Origin: Kuschelorhynchus macadamiae
Taxonomy: Eukaryota; Arthropoda; Insecta; Coleoptera; Curculionidae
NCBI GenBank assembly: GCA_030620095.1
Contig: JAUTXW010002457.1
Location: forward strand, 233,501-297,500
Reading direction: 5' to 3'
DNA length: 64,000 nucleotides
Positions 36,010 to 47,223 of this stretch are shown piece after piece. How positions within the stretch are numbered: the stretch's first letter is position 1; every line of letters starts with the position of its first letter. Position numbers and translations under genes: made by a program. The notes beneath the pieces were generated by a model. That model was not told the DNA's origin. It was given only the letters and a program-made list of their open reading frames with translations, and did not search any database.

Positions 36010-38082
36010 TTAAAAATCTTCAAAATTAAAAGAGTAAAACCATTTAGCTTGTAAATATTGGATAGTTTGGTTTCTAAATTTTGAAATGCTTTGAATTTGC
36101 TTTGTTTCTGTAGGAAGCATTTGAAATGCTTTTATGGCCCGATACAGGGGACCTTTCTTGAAAAAGGAGGTATTATGGAGAGGAATGATAAGGTTGGTTC
36201 TATTTCGAGTCCCAACATTCATTTCCGACGAATAGTGATGCAGATTTCTGTCAAAGAGATTTGGTTGTTTTTTTATGTACATTACTAAGGCCAGAATGTA
36301 CAGGCAAGGAGCAGTTAATATTTTTTGGCCTGAGAAGCAAGGTTTACAACTCTCCCTGGGATGGAGGCCATACATAGTGCGGATGACACGCTTTTGTGCC
36401 CTGAAAACATCAATGACTGAGATAGATGAACCCCAGAACAGTACACCATAACTCAAGATTGATTGTATGCAAGACATATAATAAATTCTTACAGTCTTTG
36501 CGGTGAGAACATCCCTCAGTCGACGTATTAGTGCGCAACTGCTATTTAGTTTTGATATTAGAGACCTATTATGAGTTCAATTCAAAAGAGGGTCCAAATA
36601 AACACCCAGGAATTTAATATTCTCCGACAAGGGTATGGATCTAGCACCCGATTTCACAGAAAGTGACTCACTCTGTTTAGTTTTACCAAACAGGATCTGA
36701 CCTGTCTTGTCAGCATTGAGCTTTAAGAAGTTGTCCTCACACCAGGAGCCCATTGCCTCCACTGCACGCGAACAAGACCCCGATAGTTCAGCCATGGCGG
36801 GAGCTGCCAGCATAACTGATGTAACATCCGCATACTGACAGACTAGGCCACCACCAGGAAGTCCCCCGGAGAGCTCATTCACATACAGTAAAAACAACAA
36901 GGGTCCCAAAATTGATCCCTGGGGCACCCCCTGCTGCAACCCTTGAAAGGATGAGTAATGTGTTTTCCCATTGTGTAGGATGCAAACTGATTACTGTCTG
37001 CCTGTTATATAGGATTGTAGAAGGGACATAAATACACCTCGTATACCTAGCCCATCCATTTTTTTAAGGAGCAGACCATGATTGATCGTGTCAAAAGCCT
37101 TTGACAAGTCAAAATAAAGTCCTGCTACTTTTTGATTTTTGTCCAGATTCTCCACAACATAACTGTAGAAAAAGTCGCAAAAATCGCCTGCTCTGTGGAC
37201 TTTTTTGGTATAAAACCATACTGGTGGGTGGCCAGCATATTGTGGGAAGTAACAAAATTGAGAATTCTGTTGTAAAGAGCTTTTTCAAAGACCTTTGACA
37301 CGGACGATAACAGTGAGATCGGTCTGTGACTACTAAGCAACTGGGGATTTCCTTTTTTAAACACAGGGACCAGCCTTTTGAGCTCCGTGGGGAATGCACC
37401 TGTCGAAAAAGATACATTTCCAGTCCGGCTGAGAATTTATTGGGAAGGTTCATTAGTAACCTAAGAGTCTCACGCTGATCTAAAGGATACAGAAATATTG
37501 TTGGATACCCAAAATTATTATGAGGAGCATTGGCATTACGATATTCAAATGGAAGTGTGAAGTACTGGCTGAAAAGTGCTTAAACCTCTGCAGGGTCACT
37601 AATTATGTTATTATTTTCTTCAATTATTACGTTACTTTTACTCTTTAGTTTATTAAAAATTCTGTTAAAAATATTCCAAGCTGTCTTTGATTTGTTTTGT
37701 GAATTTATAATATTATTTTCATAAATAGATCTATTATAGTCTGATAAATAACTTTTATATGTTTTTTTCTCAGCCTTGTAGTGTAAATAAGCTTGCTGAC
37801 TTTTGGTTTTCTGATACCAGACATACAACTCTTTTATGTAAGAAGAATAATTTTTTATTTCTTGAGTTACCCAATTGTCGGATTTTGAATTTACTCTAGA
37901 ATTTTTCATTGGAAAGCCCATATCAAACCAGTAAAAGAATTTTCTATAAAAAGTGTTATATTTTTCATCTACGCTCTCAGCTTCCCATACTTCATTCCAA
38001 GATTCAGCTAAGTAAAGCAATAAAATTTACAATGTTCCTGTCAGAGAAAACACGTTTCCGAATATAAACAGGTTCCTGATTA
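36010..38082 (-). pseudogene. LINE A ORF2 linker, reverse transcriptase and C-terminus
   Basis: After the insertion, coding resumes at about 38079 and shifts frame near 38005 into 37580-38020, the linker. Polymerase words are KKGNPQLLSSHRPISLLSSV (37350) and QYGFIPKKSTEQAIF (37190). 36577-36939 has QQGVPQGSILGPLLFLLYVN, then QYADVTSVML, where the second catalytic Asp of YADD has become Val. 36010-36477 is the C-terminal domain (ILSYGVLFWGSS, PCLYILALVMY). Multiple frame breaks are present. Confidence 0.8.
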
Positions 38083-39038
38083 GGGGCCCAATTCTTGAAG
38101 TCATACGGATTTCAGTCGTATACGAATGGTATTCGAACGACAGATTCGCATACTAACAAAAATCTTAATTCTTGAACACCATGCGGAAAATTTCCGTATT
38201 CGGATTTTTTATTCGAAATGGTCTCGAACAAGCAATGTGGCAACATTGCAATTTTTCTTTTTTTTTACTAATGCCCGAAAAAATATGATAAAAAAGAAGA
38301 GATGACATAACTTACAACCTTACTCTTTTATTATTTATTTCTGTCAAAAAATGTAATATGCAGTAAGAATCCCATAATTTTGTTATATTTTTGGCTGTTT
38401 GCTGTTTTTATTTTCTTCAAATTCTACTATGGATCATGCGCAAAAGAAAACGATGACCAAGGAACAGAAAAAAGTTTTAATTCAATTTATGAGTGACCAC
38501 CCCCAATTAAATTCTGGCAAATTTTCCAATGAATTTACCTTTAAAAAAGCCAAGGAAATATGGATGAATTTGGCAGAGTTGTTGAATGCGATGCCCGGTT
38601 GCAATAAAGAATGGGTTAAATGGAGAAAAGTAAGTATCATAATACATACTTTCGAACATACAACATATACATTCAACCACAACCTCTTCCTGCACCTACA
38701 AATAGAATAGATATAAGTTATATATGTAAATATAAACAAAATGTGTTAAGTTTTAGTTCGAGAAGACCTGAAAAAACTTCAAACGCCATTTTTTCAGAAA
38801 AACTGAGATATAAATTATTGACAAATTATAAAAACCAATGACATTTGACATTTTGACTTGTCACAATAAGGTTAAAATTACCTCAATGCGTATACGGAAA
38901 ATCAAATCCGCCTAGCTCGACCCATTCGATGTCAATTCGTACAAAAGGTCGCATACGGATTTCAAGAATACAAATCCTCGATTTTATTCGATTTTTTTCC
39001 GAATATCGCCAAATCCGTATACGGATTTATTTCAAGAA
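38083..39038 (+). mobile_element. PIF/Harbinger derivative with Myb-like exon, inserted in LINE A
   Basis: 956 bp. The left end is GGGGCCCAATTCTTGAAG (38083-38100). The right end, read inward on the minus strand, is TTCTTGAAATAAATCCG and lacks the first nine bases expected from the left end. TTA flanks both sides (38080-38082 and 39039-39041), the PIF/Harbinger duplication. Taking the insert and one TTA out leaves LINE A ORF2 in frame across the site. Inside is a Myb-like exon but no transposase (DDE nuclease). Many CGTATACGGATTT-like words lie near both ends. Confidence 0.85.
38429..38629 (+). CDS. Harbinger Myb/SANT-like protein, first exon only
   Basis: ATG at 38429, 67 codons, ending in WVKWRK directly before the donor GTAAGT (38630-38635). 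The pattern (FMSDHPQLNSGKF, IWMNLAELLNAMPG, W-KWRK) matches the Myb/SANT-like helix-turn-helix that PIF/Harbinger elements encode beside their transposase; it binds the element ends and carries the transposase into the nucleus. The frame is open with no damage. The remaining exons and the nuclease gene are missing from the 956-bp element. Confidence 0.65.
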
Positions 39039-39853
39039 TTAGGTTTTTGCATACTGATTTTCAGAATTTGAGAGTAATGATCGGACACGTGTGATATATG
39101 AATTTTACAGTTTACTTCTGTTTGATTTAAATTTGTAAATATGTTATCTATTTGTGTTTCTGAGTCCCTGCCAACCCTAGTCACTCCTCTCACTTGTGAA
39201 GCAAGGCCAAATGAGCTAAGCAGTTGCAACAGAAAGAATGCATTATTATTATTAGCATTTGAAAAATCAGTATTGAAATCGCCACATATTATTATAAATT
39301 TTTCCAGTGAAAATATACTAACAAGCAAATCATTTAAATTGTTCATAAAAACATCAAAATTCCCAATAGGAGACCTATACATAGTAAGTAACAAGCATTT
39401 TCTTTTATTTATTACAAATTCTGATATACAAAATTCAAAAGTTTTTTTTTTCAGTGGACTCTACCTGTGTCTTTACTTCTGAGGCTTTTAATCCTCTTGA
39501 GAAGATGGCGGTTCCTCCAACTCGATAAGTTTCTCTTGAGGAATACGAGTTCAGGTTATATCCAGTTAAATGCAGTTTTGAAGCCATTGTTCGGTAACAC
39601 AGAATAGGGTTGGCTGTACGTCAGACAACATTGCCTCCAGTTTTAGCACCTTATTGTTGATACTTTGGACATTAAGATTCATAACCACAATGTCATCGTT
39701 GTGGTTTGGTTTGTAGTCAGCTGTTTCATTGGCAATAGGAGCATTATTGTTTTGCATAATGCCATTAGTAAGTTTTAACCCTCTTGGGACTTCTCTAAAA
39801 AATTTCGTCCAAGGGCGAAATTGAAACGTTCGAATACGGCCCCTCTTGGCCAA
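39039..39853 (-). pseudogene. LINE A ORF2 endonuclease domain
   Basis: The AP-type endonuclease begins VVMNLNVQSINNKVLKLEAM and includes FCVTEQWL. After a frameshift the rest is at 39039-39394 with LLTMYRSPIGNF, IICGDFNTDFSN and HVSDHYSQILKI. The key GDFN and SDH residues are present. The domain ends where the Harbinger derivative was inserted. Confidence 0.8.
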
Positions 39854-39896
39854 AACTTTGGGTCATATATGGTTTCCAAGAGATCTGGCTTTACGC

Positions 39897-40740
39897 CTAC
39901 CATGAAACATCTTTTTGCTGCTTTGGATTGCATAATTTAACACGTACTTCTTCAGGTAGTGTTTCAATGTTTTTGGTTATGTGGTTTTTGACGATTTGCT
40001 CAGTAATATCATGTTTCACCTTTGACAGAAAGAGCCAAATCATCTTTTCTTTATTTTGCGATGACTCAAATGCATTGCCTTCATCCCTTTCACCAATTTT
40101 AATATTTTTCTTTTTGTTTATAAAAGTTTGACGTTTATGTCTTCTAGACATCACAATCTCAAAACCTCTTTCGAGTTGGTCGTTTTTTTTTTAAACCGGA
40201 ATTTTCCCTTTGCGATGCTACAATGTTGCTAGCTTTGTTGTTGCCGCCTGGATTAACGCTAACTTCCGATTGTTCTGTCAAATCGGTAGGCGGGGCGTCA
40301 TCCACGTTGACAGGGGCGGACCTTTGAAATTTCACACTGGTCTTTTTCTCGATGTTGTTTATGTTCTTTTTTTGGATGTCGTTAGTGTTTACCTTATTTG
40401 GACACATGTTCTGTAATTGTTCTTCTAGATGTTGAACTTTTTGCTTAGGCAGTTCACAGTTTTCCATAAGGATACTGTTTTTCTCATCCATTTCTTTTAT
40501 TATTTTTAGTAGATATGTGGTTTCGTTTCCGATTACCGACTTAACCTCTTCAGAATCTTCGGCAACGTGTTTGCATGTTGCTTTTTTCAGCTGCATCGCT
40601 TGCACCATACAAGCAGGATGGTATGTCTCTGCACAATGTTTTCACTTTACATAAGATACTACTAATTTTTTACATGCTTTACATGTAATTTCGATTTGTT
40701 TTTCGGGAGCGCGCGAGTTAGCTTCTTTAGTCGGCGCCAT
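39897..40740 (-). pseudogene. LINE A ORF1 (zinc finger and coiled coil)
   Basis: ATG near 40740. The N-terminal part has a Cys/His pattern (CKACKKLVV, then KHCAETYHPAC), a PHD-like zinc finger as in CR1-group ORF1 proteins, with an in-frame stop near 40645. 40159-40608 adds a coiled coil (LLKIIKEMDEKNSILMENCE) and a basic tail. A further frame at 39897-40154 is shifted. In this family the ORF1 protein binds the element RNA. Confidence 0.65.
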
Positions 40741-40828
40741 CTTGACTATCTGTTCAACATAAAGTAACAAAATACGTCTTTAAAAACAAAGTAAAAAGAA
40801 CCAAATATAATCACAGTAAGGACTTTAT

Positions 40829-41593
40829 TTGCTGAAAACATGTATTAATCACATCAGTTGTGGGATATGTGCAAAAAATGCCTGGGAAGATGAAATAAAT
40901 AAAACTGTAAACAAAGCTATATTATCCAAGGATGAGGAAATATTAGTTCTAAAGAAAGAAATGTCCAACTTGCAAACTCTTAATCAGAAGGAAGAGTTTG
41001 GAAACCTCAAAAAACATATTGAATTACTTGAAAGGAATCTCACTGAAAAAATCATAAGTCTAGAAAAAAAACATAAACAAGCAGCTGATTTCCCAGATTG
41101 TATCTCTCAACCAGACAAATTGCAACTGGATGGCTGCGATGCAACACTAAGCATTAACAAATGCCCTGCATACCTTGGAGTAGGATAGAGTAACTCCGAC
41201 GCCAAAAGATCAGGTGCGTTAATGAATGGGGAAATTCGTAAAACCAGAAATCAAAATAGGAATGAAGCCACAATCGACGATAAACAGCCGGTCGCTGCTG
41301 TTGGATCGAAACAACCCTGTACGCCAATGGAGAGTGACGTTTTTGACACAGATGATACTGAAGATCTAAATAAAAATAAGCAAAGCAGCGATATAGAGTA
41401 CGCAGACTGCAATTGGAAAACTTTTCAGAGTAGAAAACCAAAAAGACTGGAAAAGGTTGTTCAGTCAAAACAACCTCAAGTATTAAAAGGCTCAAATGAT
41501 AATAATTGTATTCTCAAACCAGCACAGAGAATGACATTTTTATTCTTTTCTGGTTTGGCACCAGAAGCAAAGGATAAAAATGGAATATCTTAA
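40829..41593 (+). pseudogene. LINE C ORF1 (coiled coil)
   Basis: 40829-41188 has a Cys pair (CGICAKNAW) and a long charged helix (ILVLKKEMSNLQTLNQKEEF) likely to form a coiled coil. 41222-41593 is polar, with basic and acidic runs (DVFDTDDTEDLNKNKQ). An upstream zinc-finger start is not visible. The two frames are separated by a break near 41190-41220. Confidence 0.55.
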
Positions 41594-41682
41594 GGCACAA
41601 AATCTTGATACTGGTTGCAAATGTGAAAAAATACGAACTAGAAGAGAAAAATATTGCAGTTCCTTTAAATTGGCTGTAACTA

Positions 41683-43192
41683 TTGAACAAAGACCACAAT
41701 ATTATGCTCCAACCTTTGGCCACAGGGAATGATAATCAACCATTTTCCGAATCTGCAGAGCTGAGGGATGGTGATTTAAAAATCCTGAAGATCATCACAG
41801 AGAAGACAAACCTAACAATGAGGTTCTTACATGCAAACGTCCAGTCCCTTAAAAACAAAATTGGAGATGTGGAAGCATTTATTGCAGATAAAAACATTGA
41901 TTTAATATGTTTGTCTGAAAACTGGCTCAAAGAGGAAGATATAAAGCATATTCAATCCAAAACTGTTTAGATTTTAAAATTTTAAATGGTCATGTTGACT
42001 GTAATTTTAGTATGAGTATTGTGGTATTTGTTTAAAATATTTTAATATTAATGTAGTTACAGTATATCGCTCCCCATTGGGATGTTTAGACTCCATAGTT
42101 GGAATTTTAAATGAAATTGTTGGGAAGGGCCAGACTGTTCTGGTGGGTGATTTTAATGTTAACTTTTTAAAAGCTGAGGCATAATTCTATGACCCTTCTT
42201 GATACAATTGAAAGTTGCAACTTGAAACAAACCATTTTTAAGCCTACTAGAGCAGAAAACTGTCTCGATAACAATTTTGTGGATTCTGGATTGGAGCTCA
42301 CATTTTCAGATAAATATGATTTGGGATTTTCAGATCACAGGGGGCAGATTGTGGAATTTGTGGCTGAGAGGAGGAACGCTGGAGTCACAGAAAGTTATAT
42401 AACTGTCAGCCCTGCTGCTCGTAAAGGATGTGTGCTTTTTACATCAGAATCTCAGAGCATGACTGGGGTTTTATTAAGGTAAACAGTATGAATGTAGATG
42501 AAAAATTCACCCAATTTATGAGCATGTTGGAGATGGCATATTTGCAGTGTTTCCTGAAGAGGAAGTATAAAGCTCGATCAGATCAATGGCAGAAAATTGG
42601 CTGGTTTACAGAGAAGCTGAGAGTAATGAGGGATCGACTAAGTTTTGATGAGAATGATGACATTATACTTTCTTCGAGTAACTCTTCTCGAACCATGTGG
42701 GACATATTAAATAACCTTAGGGGTGTAACTAAAAATAAAATTGTATCTAATATCTCACCGCAATACTTTATGAGTTTTTCTTTAGCACTGCTAGTAAAAT
42801 AATAGAAAACATTCCATCCATTAACAAAGATCCATTAGATAATATAAGAAACAAATGGTTAACAAAAATAAATTAATTTTTTTCTGATATCACATTTAAT
42901 CAAACCAGTGACATTATGAACAATTCAAAAAACAAAAATGGCCGAGACATATTTGCGATGGATGTCAGATTAATTAAAACTGTGCTATAGTAATTCCTAT
43001 TTTTATCAAACAGTTATTTTTCACAAAGTCAATTTGGATTCAGGAAGGATAGAAATATGGTAATTGGCATTTTAGATCTAGTACCCAGCATAATTGAGTC
43101 CTTTCACAGTTTGAGGTGGTTCTCCTGTGTGACTTAACATTAGTGTTCCTAAAGGTTTTATTCTGGGATCTATATTATTCTTTATTTATATT
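41683..43192 (+). pseudogene. LINE C ORF2 endonuclease and first part of reverse transcriptase
   Basis: The endonuclease begins FLHANVQSLKNKIGDVEAF with ICLSENWL. After frame breaks it continues with TVYRSPLGCLDS (42060) and VLVGDFNVNFLKAEA (42140), and FSDHRGQIVEF is at 42335. The linker follows (42500-42760). Only scraps of polymerase remain: SQFGFRKDRNMVIGILDL (43030) and VPKGFILGSILFFIYI (43150-43192), ending at the LINE D insertion. Confidence 0.7.
43185..43192. repeat. Target-site duplication of LINE D, left (TTTATATT)
   Basis: TTTATATT at 43185-43192 is repeated at 45817-45824. LINE C coding reads across from one copy to the other. Confidence 0.7.
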
Positions 43193-43503
43193 AAATAAAT
43201 AAATAAATAAGTTCTTTATTTCCAACAAGCCAAAGCCCAATTACAGGAAACTGTATAATATGACTGTAATAACAAATAAATTAAATAATATGTAACAAAT
43301 AAATATAAAAATATCAAAAAAAAAAAAAGAAAAAATATATAAACAAATAAAAAAATTATGAACTTAAACTAAGTAAAAATGAATATGAATATAAAACTAA
43401 AATCAAAAACAAGATAAAATGAAATAAAACAAAACAAGATAACAATGCAGGCATTCAACCCGGCAACCAAAACCAACAGCCAGACAAGGAGACATAGGGA
43501 AGA

Positions 43504-45440
43504 TTAGGGGGGAAAGCCAGAAGCCAATAGCAAATGCTGAATGATATTGGGCAGATTATTTGAATGGTTATCGCAAGATTCAGATATAGGATTAAAGTTG
43601 CTACACATAATGTGAACGGGGCTGTTGGAATGTGCCAGGTCGAGAGCAAACATAGGTTGACGTCTGGCCGCCAATCGCGGTACATGAAAGGGAATTTCTC
43701 CCAACAGAAAAGGGCAGTCAATGTTCCCATTAAGTAGGCGATATAAGAATGTCACCGACTGAATGTCTCGGCGGAGCTCCAATGGCTACTCCCCAAATCT
43801 GGACAACAACAAGCCATGATCGAACCCTCTATCCGGGTAGGCATCATCTTCTTTGAACATAAGGTATTTAAAAAATCTCTTCTGAACGGCCTCAATGGAA
43901 ATTTTATGGCAATTATATATAGGATACCACACGATGGAACCGTATTCCAACTTGGATCTGACGAGAGAGTAATAGAGCAGCCTAAGAGCCAGTGAACTGT
44001 TAAAATGCTTACAAGTCCTTATAACAAACCCCAACATTCTGGAAGCACTCAGCAACTCTTACGGTTGTGGATCTGGACAGAATATTGTCATTAATAGAGT
44101 AATTGAAGATAAGTGGTGACTTGATTCTATGGTAGGACACGACGTGACATTTGGCAACATTTAGGCTGAGCCGATTAGATGAACACCAATCACTAACTAT
44201 ATCAATATTTAACTGCAGTAGAAGGCAATCATTGAAAGTGTCAATGCGATGAAAGATTTTTAGATCATCGGCATAGGCGAGTTTGGAGCAATTTAACACT
44301 CGAATCAGATCTTCCACGAATTTATTAAACAGGTCCAAGGTTAGAACCCTGATGTCGGTATAAATGACTCAGACCGAAAACCGTCAATCTCGACAAACTA
44401 CCTTCGATTACATAGGTATGATTTTAAGAGCTTGTGGTGATAGATCTGGTCGAAGGCCTTGCTGAAATCTGTATAGATAACATCGACCTGACCTCTGCAG
44501 TTAAGAGCAACGCAGACATTATGTGAGAAAGAGCACAAATTAGAGATGCATGATCTCTTTGACATGAATCCGTGTTGCTCGGGGGAAATATTGGTTCTGA
44601 TACTGGAAAAAATGGACTTATGTAAGATCATCTCAAATATTTTGGAAAAGTTGCAGAGAATAGAAATGGGCCGATAATTTTCGATTAAGGTAGAATCACC
44701 TTTTTTAAGGACAGGGCAAACCCGAGCAACCTTCCAGGCATCAGGAAAGACGCCAGACCTTAGTATGAGATTAAATATATGGCATAGTGGATTACATAAT
44801 GCTAGTGAACAGTCCCTCACAATGAAGCTGGGAATCCCGTCAGGGCCAGAAGTGATCCTGTTCTTGAGTCTTTTACTCATTTCGATTACATCATCAGTAG
44901 TGATTGACTGGATGTCTACAGAGTCAGAATGTGCTATCATAGGAATGTCTTCAATAGGCTCTGGAGATGTTTTATAAACAGTCTGGAAAAACGCAGCGAG
45001 GGCTGAAACAACACTGTCCGGACCAGAGTGAGTAGTGTCATTGTAGTCGGTCATAGCAGCTGGAATGCGAGAAGCGCATTTTTTTCTTTGTATACAGGAC
45101 CAGAAGTTGGAGGGATCAGAGGTTATGTTGGATTCAGCGCGGTGAATGAAATCTCTATAGGCTATGTCAGACTGTCTGAGACACCAAGCAAGACACCACC
45201 ACCGCGCGATGCATCAACAAGGTCTGTTCTTCTAACCGAGCGGTAGACTGTGTAGGACTCCGGAAACAGCTCGCTGCCGAAGACATCAGGCTGAAGCCAT
45301 GACTCAGAGATAGTCACCAGGTCGTAGGAGGCGACCGAGCTATAGAATGCGTGCGTTTTGGTACGCAGGCCACGCACGTTCTGGTAACAACAAGGGATGT
45401 CATTGTTGGTGCTAGAGAGACCTAGTTTTTTGGCACTCTT
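43504..45440 (-). pseudogene. LINE D ORF2
   Basis: The start of the endonuclease reads CYQNVRGLRTKTHAFYSSV with ISESWLQPDVF (45300-45390), then breaks. 44398-45054 is well-preserved polymerase: RITSGPDGIPSFIVRDC, VCPVLKKGDSTLIENYRPIS and VIYTDFSKAFDQI. 44009-44338 has LAYADDLKIFHRIDTF with the intact YADD, then WCSSNRLSLNVAKCHVVSYH. 43786-44055 and 43504-43782 are the C-terminal domain (RSKLEYGSIVWYPIYN). The GVPQGS block near 44360 is deleted. Frame breaks lie between each part. Confidence 0.8.
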
Positions 45441-45599
45441 TTTGCAATTGCAGGAACACCATTTGAGTACTTGATATGCGGGACCCAGACAGTGTTGCCA
45501 CGTTGCTACGGAGAATGGCTTAAGGTAAGCGAGGCCGTGGATAACTGGCTTAAGATAATATAAGCGGTGGAGTACTCCAATAGTGTTACGTTCCTTAGG

Positions 45600-45665
45600 C
45601 GAATCTGTCAGTTAGTTTGACAATATCGACATGACATTTGCAAAATGACACTTGACAGATGGTTT
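45600..45665. promoter_or_regulatory. TGACA/TGTCA cluster in LINE D leader
   Basis: Five TGACA or TGTCA words within 65 bases (CTGTCAG, TTGACAA, ATGACAT, ATGACAC, TTGACAG) in the presumed 5' leader of LINE D. Internal promoter activity would be inference. Confidence 0.25.
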
Positions 45666-45816
45666 GTATACATGAGAAACGTGGAGAAGCCTACAGCAAA
45701 TTATGAATTTATGAGTTAGATCCTCAGTTTTTCTGTTTAAAAAAAATTAAAGTTAAGGTAGGTAAACAAATGCACGCTGTTAAAGGAAGAAGTGGCAGCA
45801 GTTTTGCCACAACAGT

Positions 45817-46830
45817 TTTATATTGATCTACTAACAATGGAAACATCAGAGAAGTACACACTTTTCACTGATGACACAACTATTATCTTAGCAGCTGACA
45901 CTCTACAGGGTGCATTCGAAGGTTCTGCTAGTGCCCAAAACGACCTGAGGAATGGTTCTTCTCTCTGCGTGAGGTTGGGGATGTCAATGAGTCACACACT
46001 CCACGTGTGAAGTTTTTAAGGGCGCAGTTAGATTCAAAGATGCAATGGGGCTCACATGTTTACGAGCTAAGCAAAAAGTTAGGGCGTAGCTTATTCATTT
46101 TGCGTAATATAGCATTGTCTTATGGTGTAATGTAATATAGCATTGTCTTATGGTGTAGTGTGATATTGTTCATGTTGCAATTTTTGTTTTGCGACTTCAG
46201 TTCAAATGTAAAAATGTTGTTGTTTATATTATGTTTAAATAAAATTGCATTTACTATGTAAAATTGGGCATTGCCCGTTGATTGATAAATAAATATATTG
46301 CAAATAATGTATCCTCTTTTTGAAGATCAGCATATTATGCTATCTTTTACTCACACCTATCATATGCAGTGCTTGTGTGGGGCCGTTCTGCCGAGGTAAG
46401 TTGAATTTTTGCACTGCAACATAAAGCTGGGAGAACTCTGGATGGTCTTGGATATTGGGATGACTGAGGAGCAGCTTATACATCTCTTGGCATGCTTACA
46501 TTTTCCTCTCAGTACATTTTAGAAAACCTGTTGTATGTGAAGTATGTGTGTAAAGTGAGAGTTCATTCGAAACCCACGCAGATGTACACCAGCATAACAC
46601 CCGACACAAACATATCTTGGTTGCTCCATTTTGTAGGTTAAAGAGGTGTCAAAGTGGACCAGGCTATTGGGCGATAAAATTTTATACTCTATTGCCACAT
46701 AGAATTAAAGATGTAACCTATATACGTTTTAAAAATAGTATAAGGGAAGTTTTAACAAACAACGCGTTTGACAAATATTTTATTCGGTGAAAATATACAA
46801 GTAGTACTTACACAAGTCAATAAATTATTA
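45817..46830 (+). pseudogene. LINE C reverse transcriptase, second part
   Basis: Coding resumes with METSEKYTLFTDDTTI (the YADD motif is now FTDD) and LAADTLQGAFEGSAS. 46015-46110 follows with LDSKMQWGSHVYELSKKLGR, and after an insertion at about 46140-46305 come C-terminal remnants (SFTHTYHMQC, then LGYWDD-type words). Many stops. Confidence 0.65.
46106..46305 (+). mobile_element. Tandem duplication and LINE-tail insertion inside LINE C
   Basis: A unit of about 28 bases (TAATATAGCATTGTCTTATG...) is present twice in tandem at about 46105-46160. After it, about 145 bases end in GCCCGTTGATTGATAAATAAATA, a LINE-type 3' tail, before LINE C coding resumes near 46310. Confidence 0.5.
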
Positions 46831-46879
46831 AAAATAAGCAAAGAAATAGTCATTATTTAAACAATCATATCCTAAAAAC

Positions 46880-47222
46880 AGGTAAGTCAGTATACAGTTT
46901 AAAATAAGAAATATAGATTTCATATAGAGGGCAATTTAAATACTAGTACATAAACATATTAAAAAAGATACAAATTAAATTACTATCTTACAAGTCAAGA
47001 ACTCGTTGTCAGAGTATAATGCCTAACCAATGAAAAATTTTTTAATTATACTTTTGTATTGATTGGTAGGTAGTTCTTTAAAATGAGCTGGAAGTTTATT
47101 AAAGAAATGTATTGCTTGGTAACCCGGGCCAGTATGACACCTCCTCAGAGGCCAGCAATTAGGTACTAAATTGTGCTTGTTTCGTGTATGATGTGAGTGG
47201 ATGGAGTCATGTGTGGGATATA
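46880..47222 (-). mobile_element. LINE 3' fragment
   Basis: Minus-strand translation near 47000-47220 gives CHTGPGYQAIHFFNKLPAHF and a Lys-rich end, typical of the last part of LINE ORF2. Only the extreme 3' portion is present. Confidence 0.55.
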
Positions 47223-47223
47223 G

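Larger units (their letters stand above)
35768..40745 (-). mobile_element. LINE A, near full length, carrying a Harbinger insertion
   Basis: A minus-strand non-LTR retrotransposon. ORF1 begins near 40740 and ORF2 follows from about 39853. The 3' end is a (TTA)n/(ATT)n tail (35768-35810 on the plus strand: AATAATAATAATAATAAC). It is split at 38083-39038 by a DNA transposon. Without that insert it is about 4.0 kb. Several frameshifts make it inactive. Confidence 0.85.
43193..45816 (-). mobile_element. LINE D, inserted in LINE C, internally deleted
   Basis: The minus-strand 3' end is GGAAATAAAGAACTTATTTA followed by ATTT repeats (43193-43222 in plus coordinates). It encodes an endonuclease start (45162-45400), reverse transcriptase (44009-45054) and C-terminus (43504-44055). 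Most of the endonuclease is deleted at about 45060-45160. The 5' leader (about 45450-45816) includes a TGACA-rich stretch. Eight-base duplications flank it. Confidence 0.8.
40829..46830 (+). mobile_element. LINE C, split by LINE D
   Basis: Plus-strand LINE starting close to, and head to head with, LINE A. ORF1 pieces are at 40829-41593, endonuclease at 41683-42480, linker at 42428-42802, and reverse transcriptase at 43010-43192, where LINE D interrupts. Reverse transcriptase resumes at 45817 and the C-terminal remnants run to about 46800. The reading frame is continuous across the LINE D site when one copy of the TTTATATT duplication is counted. There are deletions between 42800 and 43010. 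Confidence 0.75.
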
